From assembly GCA_004210455.1 (NCBI GenBank), contig SEFA01000007.1:46339-110338 (forward strand): DNA of 64,000 nt. The letters run 5' to 3'. Below the pieces are notes generated by a model. The model was given only the letters and a program-made list of their open reading frames with translations, made no database searches and was not told the origin of the DNA. The DNA is from Rubrivivax sp. (GTDB lineage: Bacteria; Pseudomonadota; Gammaproteobacteria; Burkholderiales; Burkholderiaceae_C). Position numbers and translations under genes: made by a program. Positions 1 through 8,424 of this stretch are shown here, piece by piece; position 1 is the stretch's first letter, and the number at the start of each line of letters is the position of its first letter.

Positions 1-242
1 CGGTCTGGGATCCGGTGACGCAGTCGTGGTCGCTGTTCCATCCGAAGCAGAAGCTCTGGATGGGCTACGACGATCCGCGCGCCGTGCTCGCCAAGGGCCG
101 CTTCGTGCGCGACCACGGCCTCGCGGGCGTCTTCGCCTGGGAACTCAGCCAGGACAACGGCGACCTGCTCAACGCGATGAACCGCGGGGTCGGCAACGTG
201 CCGCTGGAGACGCGGGGCACGCAGAAAGAACCGCGCCGGTAA
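1..242 (+). CDS. GH18 family chitinase, C-terminal fragment (5' end outside window)
   Basis: The frame is open from the first bases and stops at 240-242. The last ~79 residues include the pattern YDDPRAVLAKGRFVRDHGL followed by GVFAWELSQDNGDLLNAMN, which is the typical C-terminal end of the (beta/alpha)8 barrel of GH18 chitinases, where the WELSQD segment forms the last strand of the substrate cleft. The enzyme would cut internal beta-1,4 links in chitin, probably outside the cell. The catalytic DxxDxDxE motif lies upstream and cannot be checked. It fits the N-acetylglucosamine operon at the other end of the window, though the two are about 54 kb apart. Confidence 0.85.
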   Translation, partial: VWDPVTQSWSLFHPKQKLWMGYDDPRAVLAKGRFVRDHGLAGVFAWELSQDNGDLLNAMNRGVGNVPLETRGTQKEPRR

Positions 243-269
243 CTCGCGCGTGCAGCCTCCGGGCCTACG

Positions 270-758
270 ATGGCAACCATGACCGACGCCACTGCTCCCA
301 CCCCACCGCTGGCTTCCGCCGCCGCCGCCCTGCCGGGTTCCGCGACGGCGACCGGTGCGCTCCCGCGCCTGCGCATCGCCCTGATCGCCCACGACGGCAA
401 GAAGGACGAGATGGTGATGCTGGCGACCGAGTTCGCCGGTTTCCTCGGCGGATGCGAGCTGGTGGCGACCGGCACCACCGGCACGCGGCTCACGGCCGAG
501 GTCGGCCTGACGGTCGAGCGGATGCTGTCCGGCCCGCATGGCGGCGACCTGCAGATCGGCGCGCGTCTCGCGGTCGGCCTGATCGACGCGGTCGTCTTCC
601 TGCGCGACCCGATGACGCCGCAGCCGCATGAACCCGACATCAACGCGCTGGTCCGCGCCTGCGACGTCCACAACGTCGCCTGCGCCACCAACGTCACCAG
701 CAGTCGCCTGATGCTGCGTTCGCTGCAGGTGCTCGGCACGGGCGGCGGCCGGGAGTAG
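270..758 (+). CDS. mgsA: Methylglyoxal synthase
   Basis: Encodes 162 residues, close to the usual ~150. MgsA converts dihydroxyacetone phosphate to methylglyoxal and phosphate in the cytoplasm, a bypass of lower glycolysis used when phosphate is scarce. Family motifs are visible: the N-terminal strand [10 protein letters not shown], the phosphate-binding stretch TGTTGTRL, the [11 protein letters not shown] segment with the catalytic Asp, and [14 protein letters not shown] with the second catalytic Asp and His. About 30 residues precede the conserved start, rich in Ala/Pro. Two ATGs (270 and 279) are possible and neither has a good Shine-Dalgarno sequence; the first is used. It stands alone, 28 bases after the chitinase. 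Confidence 0.93.
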   Translation: MATMTDATAPTPPLASAAAALPGSATATGALPRLRIALIAHDGKKDEMVMLATEFAGFLGGCELVATGTTGTRLTAEVGLTVERMLSGPHGGDLQIGARLAVGLIDAVVFLRDPMTPQPHEPDINALVRACDVHNVACATNVTSSRLMLRSLQVLGTGGGRE

Positions 759-817
759 AGTCGTCCATCGACGCCGATGGTCGCTCGACGGCCCGGTGAA
801 CGACCAAGGAGACTCCG

Positions 818-1504
818 ATGCAACGACGTTCCCTGATCGCCACGGCGGCCGCGATGCCTGCGCTGTCCGCGCTCGCGGCGCTACCGACCCACGCACAGAC
901 CCGCCCTCAGATGATTGCCGCCGAGCAGTACTGGTTCATCTTCCTCGAGACCGGCAAGCCGGTGCCCGACGACAAGGCCGCCGTCGCGGCGATGCAGACC
1001 GGGCATCTCGACAACTTCAAGCGGCTCTTCGCCGACGAGAAGCTCTTCGCGGCCGGACCGATGCGTGATCCTTCGAAGCAGAAGCGCGGCATCGTCGTGG
1101 TCAAGGCGCCCAACCGGCAGATCCTGCTGAGCTACTTCGAACCCGACGAATACATCCGCGCCGGCTACATGGTGGTCAACGCCCAGCCGGCGACGGTGCA
1201 CCAGGCGCTGCACCACACCGGCATCGATCCCGACGGGATCGAGGAGCACCGCATCGTGCTGTTCAGCCGCGCGGAGGCCAAGGACAAGGACGCGGTGCCG
1301 ATCTTCCTGCAGCGGGCGCTCGACGAAGGCGTCATCGGGGCGTGGTACTCCCTGCAGGACGGGCCGATCGGCGAGGTGGTGTTCTCGCGCGGCACCGACG
1401 AGACGGCGTTGCGCAAGACGATGGCCGAGTACCCGGGGCTCACGGATCAGCGGGTGACGATGAAGATCTGGGGGCAGTGGTTGGGGAAGGGCGTGTTGCG
1501 GTGA
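818..1504 (+). CDS. Exported YCII-related domain protein
   Basis: A 228-residue protein that starts with a signal peptide (MQRRSLIATAAAMPAL, hydrophobic to about residue 22, likely cut after THAQ). The stretch from about residue 35 to 100, with YWFIFLETGKPVP, a spaced HLDNFKRLF helix, LFAAGPMRDP and a beta strand RGIVVVKA, matches the fold of YCII-like (dimeric ferredoxin-like) proteins. The second half, ending in a similar pattern, may be a repeat of the same fold. No enzymatic activity is established for such periplasmic forms. A strong ribosome site (AAGGAGA) precedes the ATG. The gene is monocistronic. Confidence 0.65.
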   Translation: MQRRSLIATAAAMPALSALAALPTHAQTRPQMIAAEQYWFIFLETGKPVPDDKAAVAAMQTGHLDNFKRLFADEKLFAAGPMRDPSKQKRGIVVVKAPNRQILLSYFEPDEYIRAGYMVVNAQPATVHQALHHTGIDPDGIEEHRIVLFSRAEAKDKDAVPIFLQRALDEGVIGAWYSLQDGPIGEVVFSRGTDETALRKTMAEYPGLTDQRVTMKIWGQWLGKGVLR

Positions 1505-1520
1505 ATTGATGGTTGCTCAA

Positions 1521-1571
1521 TTGGTCATCAAAATAACCAAAATCTCATGTTTTGGTTAATATGTTGACCAA
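1521..1571. promoter_or_regulatory. Large imperfect inverted repeat abutting the XRE gene start: probable operator
   Basis: Two 22-base arms (1521-1542 and 1550-1571) flank a 7-base spacer TCTCATG. Arm ends read TTGGTCA...CCAAAA and TTTTGGTT...GACCAA; about 18 of 22 positions pair. The DNA is strikingly AT-rich compared with its surroundings. The right arm ends at the base just before the ATG at 1572, so a regulator bound here would cover the promoter and start codon. The likeliest ligand is the XRE protein encoded immediately downstream (inference, by analogy with autoregulated antitoxins). No Shine-Dalgarno sequence fits between repeat and ATG. Confidence 0.6.
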
Positions 1572-2267
1572 ATGAGCGCTCACCAAGCCACCGAGATCCT
1601 TGATCGCCAGTTGCTGCTTCAACTGGGTGAACGCCTGCGCCGTCTGCGCAAGTCGCAAGGTCTTGGCACCGTCGACATGGCCGCGAAAGTGGGAGTCACG
1701 CGCAACACGCTGCGGGCCGTGGAAGCCGGAGATCCGGCGACGTCCATCGGCACCTACCTGCGAGTGATGTCCGTGCTGGGGGTCAGTGGTGAACTTGCAT
1801 TGCTGGCTGGCGACGTCCTGCAGCCGCCACCTGCGGACTCAGCGGCCGCGAGATCTCGGCGAGAGGCTCCGGCCGTGCGCGTGGAGGTCTCTGCCAGCAA
1901 TGCGAAGCATCGTCTCCAGGATCTGCAGAGCATCGCGATGCATCAGGAGGCCGTGCGCCTGGCCAAGGCCGATCCTGCGTTGATTCAGAAGGCGCAAGCC
2001 ACGGTCGAACGTTGGCTGTCTTCTGGCGATGCTCGTTCTGCCACGCTGTGGCGCGAGTGGCAGGACATCCTGAGTGAAGGTGCGTGGCGCAAGGTGCTCG
2101 GCGCCACGCGACGCGCGCAACAGCTTCGACAGACATCCCCTCTGGTCACGATCCTCCCGGAGGAGGTGCGACAACGCATCTTGAGGCAAGTGAACCAACT
2201 GAAGAACGGCGTCATCCTTGACTCTGGCGTCGGCACTCCGCCGGCAGAGTCGTCAGAGACACCATGA
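1572..2267 (+). CDS. XRE/HipB-like helix-turn-helix regulator, possible antitoxin
   Basis: Encodes 231 residues. Residues ~15-75 form an XRE-type HTH: LGERLRRLRKSQGLGTVDMAAKVGVTRNTLRAVEAGDPATSIGTYLRVMSVLG (positions given; key residues are the MAAKVGVTRNTL recognition region). The C-terminal ~150 residues are charged and helical without a recognised domain. The gene overlaps the next one by ATGA, so the two are translationally coupled, and an AT-rich inverted repeat ends at its start codon. XRE regulators paired with DUF6036-type nucleotidyltransferases look like toxin-antitoxin or defence pairs, so this is probably the repressor/antitoxin partner. The start lacks a Shine-Dalgarno; translation may be leaderless or begin further in. 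Confidence 0.7.
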   Translation: MSAHQATEILDRQLLLQLGERLRRLRKSQGLGTVDMAAKVGVTRNTLRAVEAGDPATSIGTYLRVMSVLGVSGELALLAGDVLQPPPADSAAARSRREAPAVRVEVSASNAKHRLQDLQSIAMHQEAVRLAKADPALIQKAQATVERWLSSGDARSATLWREWQDILSEGAWRKVLGATRRAQQLRQTSPLVTILPEEVRQRILRQVNQLKNGVILDSGVGTPPAESSETP

Positions 2268-2823
2268 CGCGACAAGAGCTGGAACACATCATCCGCGCGA
2301 GCGGCGACATCACGGATCAGTACGAGTTCGTGATCGTGGGGAGCCAGTCGATCCTCGGCACGACGGCGACGCCTGAAGCGGTCTTCACGGTCTCCATGGA
2401 AGTGGACATCTATCCGCTCCAGGCGCCGGAACTTGCGGACATGATCGATGGCGCCATCGGTGAAGGATCGCCGTTCCACGACAGCTATGGCGACTACGCT
2501 CAAGGCGTCGGACCGGACACGGCGATCCTGCCGAGGGACTGGATGACGCGAGTGCGTCGAGTGCAGAACGCCAATACGAATGACCGGGTGGCTACTGCCT
2601 GGGCATCGTCGATCTGTTCCTTGCCAAGGCGGCTGCCGGTCGGGACAAGGATCGCGAGTTCTGCGCGGCGCTGTTCGAGCACGGATACGTGACACCGGAG
2701 GCGGCACTCGCCCTCACTGGCGAGATGCCACTCGACGAGGCGACGCACCGGCGCCTGCGCGCGACGATCCGTCGCTGGGCACAGGCGGCCCGCGACGCGG
2801 GGCACGCTCTGCCCGATGCATGA
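2264..2823 (+). pseudogene. DUF6036-like nucleotidyltransferase, broken by a single-base frameshift
   Basis: The first ~107 residues read as a DUF6036-family nucleotidyltransferase: MTRQELEHIIRASG, IVGSQSILG (the GS active-site segment), a later VDIYP, then IGEGSPFHDSYGDYAQGVGPDTAILP. After NANTND the annotated frame turns to arginine/serine-rich nonsense and stops at 2692. The -1 frame from about 2590 continues the family pattern (GYCLGIVDLFLAKAAAGRDKDREF, then an LTGEMP...RRW tail) to a stop at 2821-2823. One missing G near 2588-2591 would restore a ~187-residue protein. It is coupled to the XRE gene by ATGA overlap. Either a real inactivation of the toxin-like partner or a sequencing error. 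Confidence 0.7.
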
Positions 2824-2844
2824 GACGCCGCTCCGACGAAGTTC

Positions 2845-4338
2845 TCAGCGCGCCAGCGGCAACGGGTAACTCGCCAGACTCGCGTGGCCCGACTTCGACA
2901 CGGCCTGCACGCCGAAGATCAGGTTGTCCTTGGACAGCGGCAGCGTGACCTTGGTGACGTTGCCGACGTCCTTCGCGCCCTCCCAGGCCTGCGATTCGCT
3001 GCGGCGCCAGACGATGCGATAACCCGCCAGCTCGGGATCGACGTTCGCGGTCCACAGCAGCGTCGTGTCGTTGGTCAGCTCGCGCGCATCGATGCGCGCA
3101 CCCTTCACCGGCGACGGCGCCCAGGCCAAGGTCGCCAGACCCGCGAGGTTCACGCGCGCCACATCGGCCACGTAGCCGAAGTCCACGAACTCCGGCAGGT
3201 CGCCGTAGACGACGCCGCCATCGGTGCGCAGGTTCTGGTGCTGGTGGCGGAAGTCCTCGAAAGGCTCGGTGAAGCGCACGGCCGCGTAGCCGCGCTCCAG
3301 GAAGGGCAGATGGTCGCCGCCGCGCAGGTAGCGGTCGCGACGCTGGATCAGGTCGATGTGGAAGTCCGGCAGGTAGCGCTCGCCCTCGGCCTTCAGGTGA
3401 CGGCCGAACTGCTGCGTCGGCAGTTCCTCGCCGCCGCCGGCCACCGCCAGCGGCTGCAGCTGCGCGCGGATCGCCGCGTTGGTCTTGACCTCGTCCTCGT
3501 TGGCCGGGCTGTTGGCGTTGGCGTTCACCAGCAGGCGCAGCAGCGGATCGAAGCCGTCGGCGAAGAGGCGCAGCCGCTTCGGATCGTGCTCGCCCTTGTC
3601 GCCGCGCGAGCTGCCGACGATGTCGTTGGTGATCATGCCTTCGACGTTCAACCCTTGCGCGCGGGCGCGCCGGGCCCAGTGGCGGGCGCCGAGCAGGCCT
3701 TGCTCCTCGCCGGGAACGGCCATGAACACGAGGGTCGCGTCGAAGCGCTGCCTGGCCGCCGCGCAAGCCATTTCCATGACGGCAGCCGTGCCGGAGGCGT
3801 CGTCGTTCGCGCCGGGCGCTTCGCCCTGCGCATCCATCACGTCGCTGTTCCGGGAGTCGTAATGTCCGCTGACCACCAGGATGCGTTCACGAGGCGTGCC
3901 CGCGGACGCGCCGGGCAGCGTGGCCACGACGTTCACCAGCTCCGTCGGCGCCGAGAGGCGGTTGCCGGCCGGCTCGATGAACGCATCCATCGTGACCTGC
4001 AGCCGGCCGCCCGTCTTGGCGCTGCAGTCCTTCCACTGCCGCTCGATCCAGCGCCGCGCGGCGCCGATGCCGCGCGTGTCGCTCTTCGTGTCGGACGCCG
4101 TGTGGCGCGTGCCGAAGGCGGCCAGCGTGCGGATGGTCGACTCGATGCGCTCGGCGGAGATGTCCGCGAGCAGCGGCGCCACGCGCGGATCCAGCGGCGG
4201 GGCGGCGGTCTCCGCGGCGGCGCGCGCCGTCGCCGACGCCGGCCCCGAGGCCGGGGTGGTCTGTGCGATGGCGGAGGAAGCGATCAGCGCCCAGACAGCG
4301 GCGGCGGTGGGGAAGAGGCGGCGGCGATGGAGGGTCAT
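2845..4338 (-). CDS. Secreted M28 family zinc metallopeptidase
   Basis: Encodes 497 residues with a signal peptide (hydrophobic residues ~8-25, cut likely after SAIAQ). The co-catalytic zinc centre of M28 aminopeptidases is visible in order: SGHYDSR (His159, Asp161), GANDDASGT (bridging Asp179), PGEEQG (Glu211 general base and Glu212), NDIVG (Asp239) and GGDHLPF (His343). The last ~100 residues look like a fibronectin-III-type beta domain (TNDTTLLWTANVDPELAGYRIVWR). It should release N-terminal amino acids from peptides in the periplasm or outside. It is a single gene, convergent to the XRE pair and 28 bases downstream of the hydrolase gene on the same strand. Confidence 0.9.
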   Translation of the reverse strand: MTLHRRRLFPTAAAVWALIASSAIAQTTPASGPASATARAAAETAAPPLDPRVAPLLADISAERIESTIRTLAAFGTRHTASDTKSDTRGIGAARRWIERQWKDCSAKTGGRLQVTMDAFIEPAGNRLSAPTELVNVVATLPGASAGTPRERILVVSGHYDSRNSDVMDAQGEAPGANDDASGTAAVMEMACAAARQRFDATLVFMAVPGEEQGLLGARHWARRARAQGLNVEGMITNDIVGSSRGDKGEHDPKRLRLFADGFDPLLRLLVNANANSPANEDEVKTNAAIRAQLQPLAVAGGGEELPTQQFGRHLKAEGERYLPDFHIDLIQRRDRYLRGGDHLPFLERGYAAVRFTEPFEDFRHQHQNLRTDGGVVYGDLPEFVDFGYVADVARVNLAGLATLAWAPSPVKGARIDARELTNDTTLLWTANVDPELAGYRIVWRRSESQAWEGAKDVGNVTKVTLPLSKDNLIFGVQAVSKSGHASLASYPLPLAR

Positions 4339-4366
4339 GGGTGCAGGCGGTCAGGGGGCCAGTCGA

Positions 4367-5038
4367 TCAGGCGAGGTGTTGCTTGAGGAAGTCCAGGGTG
4401 CGCGACCAGGCCAGTTCGGCGGCGGCCTCGTCGTAGACCTCGGGGCGGGTCTTGTTGGAGAACGCGTGATCCGCGACGTAGCGGTGGATGGTCGGGTGCT
4501 TGCCGGCGGCGTTCATCCGGGCTTCGAGCGCGTCGACTTTCTCCGGCGTGCACCAGTCGTCGCGCGTGGCGAAGTGGCCGAGGAAGGGCGGGGCGATCTT
4601 GGCCGGGTCGGCGAACTCGGCCGGCGGGATGCCGTAGTAGCAGACCGCCGCCTGCAGGTCCTTGAGGTTCACGCCGGCCAGGATGGTCAGCGCGCCGCCC
4701 ATGCAGTAGCCCATCACGCCGACGTTGCCGCAGCCGAGGTGTTCGCGCAGATGCGTCAAGGCGCCTTGCAGGTCCTGCCCGGTGGCGTCGGCGAAGTCCA
4801 GGCCGTCCATCAGGTGGCTGGCCTCGTCCGCGTCGGCGGCGATGCGGCCGCGGTAGAGGTCGGGGGCCAGCGTGGTGATGCCGGCGGAGGCCAGGCGCTC
4901 GGCGATCTCCTTGATGTGGGGTTTGAGGCCCCACCATTCCTGGATGAGGATCATGCCGGGCGCGCCGTCGCCGGCGCTGGCGAGGTACCCGGCGGTGGTG
5001 CCGCCGTCAGGGCGTTCGAAGTCGATCATCTGTCCCAT
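4367..5038 (-). CDS. Dienelactone hydrolase family protein
   Basis: The 223-residue reading starts at the ATG at 5038, which has GGGAG 8 bases ahead; a longer upstream reading frame has no such site. The alpha/beta hydrolase triad of this family is present: Cys112 in MGYCMGGAL, Asp160/161 in FATRDDWC and His191 in VADHAF, with the conserved Glu34 in IQEWWG that activates the cysteine. Family members cleave dienelactone in chlorocatechol breakdown, but most chromosomal copies have unknown esters as substrates; nothing nearby points to aromatic catabolism. It shares a 112-base divergent promoter region with the DUF2157 gene. Confidence 0.9.
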   Translation of the reverse strand: MGQMIDFERPDGGTTAGYLASAGDGAPGMILIQEWWGLKPHIKEIAERLASAGITTLAPDLYRGRIAADADEASHLMDGLDFADATGQDLQGALTHLREHLGCGNVGVMGYCMGGALTILAGVNLKDLQAAVCYYGIPPAEFADPAKIAPPFLGHFATRDDWCTPEKVDALEARMNAAGKHPTIHRYVADHAFSNKTRPEVYDEAAAELAWSRTLDFLKQHLA

Positions 5039-5150
5039 GTGGAGCTCCCAGTGTCGAAAGGGGAAGAAGCGGAGGATGAGGAAGAATCGGCTCCCTCGAA
5101 GCACATCACCGGCGACGCCCGCGGGCGGTCGCATCCTGAGGGAGGAACCC

Positions 5151-6101
5151 GTGAGTCTGCACGAGCAGTTGTACCAATGGACGGCCAGTCAGGGCCTGGA
5201 TGCGACCAGCGCACGGCGCTTGCGGGCGCTCAGCGGCGTCGATGATCCGCCGGGCGATCCGTGGACGCCGCTGCGTCGCGGCGCGGGCGCGCTGGCGGCA
5301 GGGTTGATCGGGTTCGGGCTGATCCTGTGGGTCGCGGCGAACTGGGACGACTTCGGGCGGTTCATGCGCTTCGGGCTGCTGCAGGCGGTGCTTGCGGTCA
5401 GCCTGATCGCGGCGGCGATGCTCCGGCCCTGGCGTGCGCCGCTGGCGCTGGTCGCTTTCCTGACGCTGGGCGGCCTGCTGGCCTTCTTTGGGCAGACCTA
5501 CCAGACCGGCGCGGACCCGTGGCAGCTGTTCGCGCTCTGGGCCGCGCTCGGGCTGCCGATCGCCTGGGCGGCGCGCTCGGACCTGGCGTGGACGCCATGG
5601 GGGCTCGTGGTGGCGACCGGGATCGGCTTGTGGATGGAAACCTTCGGCGGGCATTCGTGGCGCTTCGATGCGTCCACGGTGCCGGTGCATGCGATCGGCT
5701 TCGTCGCGTACGGCGTGTTGTGCGCCGGGCTCGCGCTGCGACCGGATGCGCTCGCCCAGCCTTGGGCGTGGCGCCTGGCGGTGCTCGCATCGGTGATCGC
5801 GATCTCGGGGACGGCGCTGGGCGGACTGTTCGCGAGGGACGTGGCGCCGCAGTTCTTCCTCGGCCTCGGGGTGATGGCTGTCGGCCTCGTTCTGGCGTGG
5901 CGACGCGGCGAGGTCTATGCGATGAGCGCGCTGGCGTTGGCGGTCGACACCTTGCTCGTGGCGGGATTCGCGCGCTGGATCGCCGATGGGAAGTGGGACG
6001 TCGGCGGCTACTTCCTCATCGCACTGGTGGCGTGTGCGCTGCTGGCTGGCAGCGTTAGCCTGATCATGCGGCGCCTGCGCGACGCGGAGGCGAGGGCATG
6101 A
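5151..6101 (+). CDS. DUF2157 integral membrane protein
   Basis: Starts at GTG 5151, chosen because GGAGG stands 5 bases ahead and the family's N-terminal cytoplasmic segment (LYQWTASQGLDATSARRLRALSG) begins just after it; the open frame further upstream is antisense to the hydrolase gene. About 316 residues follow: a soluble N-terminus, the DUF2157 signature GLIGFGLILWVAANWDDFGR, then about eight or nine membrane helices. Function unknown; the family co-occurs with DUF4401 and GDYXXLXY proteins and all three are presumed to act together in the inner membrane. Its stop overlaps the next gene by ATGA. Confidence 0.85.
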   Translation: MSLHEQLYQWTASQGLDATSARRLRALSGVDDPPGDPWTPLRRGAGALAAGLIGFGLILWVAANWDDFGRFMRFGLLQAVLAVSLIAAAMLRPWRAPLALVAFLTLGGLLAFFGQTYQTGADPWQLFALWAALGLPIAWAARSDLAWTPWGLVVATGIGLWMETFGGHSWRFDASTVPVHAIGFVAYGVLCAGLALRPDALAQPWAWRLAVLASVIAISGTALGGLFARDVAPQFFLGLGVMAVGLVLAWRRGEVYAMSALALAVDTLLVAGFARWIADGKWDVGGYFLIALVACALLAGSVSLIMRRLRDAEARA

Positions 6102-7738
6102 CCGGCATCCAGTGGATCGACCAGGCCCGTGCGGAGGGGCTCGCGCCCGCGGACCCGTCCGCAGTGTCACGGCCCTGGCCCGTCGTGCTGCTGACGGCGC
6201 TGGGGGCCTGGCTGGCGGCGGTGCCCTTCCTGGCCATGTTCTTCGCGCTGTTCGGCTCCGCCATCGAGCGCGAGGGCGTCGGCTACTTCTTCGGCGTCTC
6301 GTTGATCGTCCTTTCGGTGCTGATGCTGCGATCGCGCGGGATCGCGCTGTTCCTGGAGCAGGCCGCCGTGCCCCTGCTGATCACGGGGCTGGTGCTGCTG
6401 TTCTTCGCGCTGGGGAAAGACCTGCCCCCGGCGGGACTCGATGTCGTCGCGCTGCTGCTCGGTGTCGGGCTGGTCCTGCTGCTGAACGCGTCGTGGATGC
6501 GGGTGCTGCTCGGTGCGGCGATGGCCGCGCCGTTGGCGCATCTCGGCCATCTGGTGTTCAAGGAAGTGTTCTCGCTCACCTGGTATGAACGGCATGGCGG
6601 GATCGGCTGGGCGTTGGCCACGCTGTTGCTGCTCGTGGGCGTGGCCTTGCTGGCGCTGCAGCATCAGGTCGGACGGCGCGCGCCGTCAGCCCGTCAGGCT
6701 GCGTTGCTCGAACCGGTACTGACCGGCTGGTGGGTGGCGGTGCTTGCGGCTTTTGCCATGGCAGCGGGTTGGTCGTTCGCGGCAGGTGGCGCGCTCGGAA
6801 GCGTCTTCCGGGGCGCGACACCGGGGCTGGCGGCATCGGACGACACGCTGATCTGGGCGTCGAGGATCGTGTCGGCGTTGCTGACGGTGGTCGCGGCCGC
6901 GTGGCTGTGGCGTCGGTGGCGTCCTGCGGGCTCGGCGCGCTTGACTCCGCCGCTGCTGGTGCTGGTGGCGCTTGCCGCGCTGATGCCGGCGCTCGGCGGC
7001 ATCCTGCTGGTACTGGCCCTCATGGCATCGACCCGCCGCTGGCGCCTGGCCGCGCTGGCCGGCGCGGCGGCCGTGTGGGCCATCGGCGCGCTCTACTACG
7101 AGTGGCAACTGCCGCTCGCGCACAAGTCGCTGGCGCTGGTCGCCGCCGGCGCGGTGCTGGCGGCGTGGGTGCGATGGCTGGCGTGGCATCCAGTCCGGTC
7201 ATCGTCGGAGGAGGGCGCTCGTCCGGTACTCGCGCTACGCGGTGCGAAGGCGCTGCTGCTCGGCGCGGGCGTGCTGTCGCTTGTCCTCGTGAACGTCCTG
7301 ATCGCCGCGCGTGAGCAGTTGATCGCCGAGGGCCGGCCCGTCTTCGTGAAGCTCGCGCCGGTCGATCCACGCTCGCTGATGCAGGGCGACTACATGCGGT
7401 TGAGCTACGACCTGCCGGGCGTGGCATGGCGAACCCGTTTCAACGGGGACGCCCCCATGCTGTGGGGTGCGCGGCAACGTGTCGCGGCGATGCTGGATGC
7501 GCGCGGCATCGTGCAGTCGTCGAAGTTGCTCGGACCCGACGAGGAGCCGCCAGCGGGTGCGCAGCTGCTGGAGCTGACACCCAAGGACGGCCGATGGACC
7601 TTCGTCTCCGACGCCTGGTTCTTCAAGGAAGGCGAGGCCGAACGCTGGCAGCCGGCCAAGTACGGCGAGTTCCGCGTGACGCCCGAGGGCAAGGGCCTGC
7701 TGGTGCGCGTGGTGGGGGAGGATCTGAAGCCGCTGTGA
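6098..7738 (+). CDS. DUF4401-GDYXXLXY fusion membrane protein
   Basis: A 546-residue protein coupled to the DUF2157 gene by ATGA overlap. Residues ~1-350 are strongly hydrophobic with roughly ten membrane helices and match the DUF4401 pattern. From about residue 375 comes one more helix (LLLGAGVLSLVLVNVLIAARE) and a periplasmic domain with the defining GDYMRLSYDLPG motif, KYGEFRV and a C-terminal LVRVVGEDLKPL. In many bacteria DUF4401 and GDYXXLXY are two separate adjacent genes; here they are one chain, supporting a physical complex with the DUF2157 protein. Substrate and role are unknown. Confidence 0.82.
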   Translation: MTGIQWIDQARAEGLAPADPSAVSRPWPVVLLTALGAWLAAVPFLAMFFALFGSAIEREGVGYFFGVSLIVLSVLMLRSRGIALFLEQAAVPLLITGLVLLFFALGKDLPPAGLDVVALLLGVGLVLLLNASWMRVLLGAAMAAPLAHLGHLVFKEVFSLTWYERHGGIGWALATLLLLVGVALLALQHQVGRRAPSARQAALLEPVLTGWWVAVLAAFAMAAGWSFAAGGALGSVFRGATPGLAASDDTLIWASRIVSALLTVVAAAWLWRRWRPAGSARLTPPLLVLVALAALMPALGGILLVLALMASTRRWRLAALAGAAAVWAIGALYYEWQLPLAHKSLALVAAGAVLAAWVRWLAWHPVRSSSEEGARPVLALRGAKALLLGAGVLSLVLVNVLIAAREQLIAEGRPVFVKLAPVDPRSLMQGDYMRLSYDLPGVAWRTRFNGDAPMLWGARQRVAAMLDARGIVQSSKLLGPDEEPPAGAQLLELTPKDGRWTFVSDAWFFKEGEAERWQPAKYGEFRVTPEGKGLLVRVVGEDLKPL

Positions 7739-7742
7739 GCGA

Positions 7743-8129
7743 TCAGCCCGCTGCCGGTCCCCAGCCTTCGATGGCCACTTGATAGTGGGTCGACCTGCCG
7801 GAACCAAAGCGCCGCAGACACCCGAGTGCTTCCAGCTCCAGCAATTCCCGGGAGGCGGTGGCGCGCGAGGTCTCGCCGATCTGCTCGTACTTGCGCGTGC
7901 TCATGCCGCCTTCGATTCCCGCGGGCCCCGCCTCGATCAACGTGTTCAGCACGGCACGTTGGCGCGGCCCGATGTCGTGGCTTCCATGTTGTGCCCAGAA
8001 ACGGGACTTGGCCAACCTCTCGTCGATGGCTTGCGTTGCGCGTTCGCACGATGCGTGCACCTGCTGCAGAAACCACATGACCCAGGCCTTCACGGATGCT
8101 TCGCCGTGCTGATCAGCGAATCGCCTCAT
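7743..8129 (-). CDS. Fic-family protein C-terminal fragment (winged-helix part only)
   Basis: Encodes 128 residues. The sequence FWAQHG...RQRAVLNTLIEAGPAG followed by MSTRKYEQIGETSRATASRELLELEALGCLRRFGSGRSTHY is the C-terminal winged helix found after the catalytic core in many Fic proteins. The catalytic HPFxxGNGR loop and the whole Fic domain are absent, and upstream sequence belongs to another gene. It has its own ATG with GGAG about 10 bases ahead, so it could be expressed as a small DNA-binding protein; it may equally be the remnant of a deleted Fic gene. Its end lies 4 bases from the convergent DUF4401 gene. Confidence 0.55.
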   Translation of the reverse strand: MRRFADQHGEASVKAWVMWFLQQVHASCERATQAIDERLAKSRFWAQHGSHDIGPRQRAVLNTLIEAGPAGIEGGMSTRKYEQIGETSRATASRELLELEALGCLRRFGSGRSTHYQVAIEGWGPAAG

Positions 8130-8136
8130 CCAGGGG

Positions 8137-8424
8137 TCACTCCGCCAAGCCTTCCGGCTCCCCGCCGTCCACCATCAGATCGATGAGTTCCTTCAGGAAC
8201 GCGAGGGCTTCCTCGGAGGTGGCAAAGTAGTACTCCCCGCCGAGGTCGGCGGCGTCGCCGTCCGGGCCGACGTGGACGACGGACCAGCCTTCCGCGCCGC
8301 CCCCGATCGCGCAGATCCCGAAACTGCCGGGCGCCAGGTCTCTCGCGGAGCCGGCGGTGACGAAGATGTCCTTGCCCCGATGGGCGAAATAACGTTTGAG
8401 CACGAGGAGTTGGAATGAAGGCAA
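8137..8424 (-). CDS. Small acidic protein of unknown function
   Basis: Up to 95 residues, family not recognised. Acidic, soluble, with GKDIFVTAGSARDLAPGSFG, a beta-rich middle (GWSVVHVGPDGDAADLGGEYYF) and a helical end (SEEALAFLKELIDLM). Composition is protein-like, unlike the shadow frames around it. Start uncertain: TTG at 8424 or GTG at 8403, neither with a clear ribosome site. Its stop is 7 bases ahead of the Fic-fragment start, so the two probably share a transcript. Its 5' end overlaps the divergent DUF427 gene by about 10 bases if TTG is used. Confidence 0.5.
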   Translation of the reverse strand: MPSFQLLVLKRYFAHRGKDIFVTAGSARDLAPGSFGICAIGGGAEGWSVVHVGPDGDAADLGGEYYFATSEEALAFLKELIDLMVDGGEPEGLAE

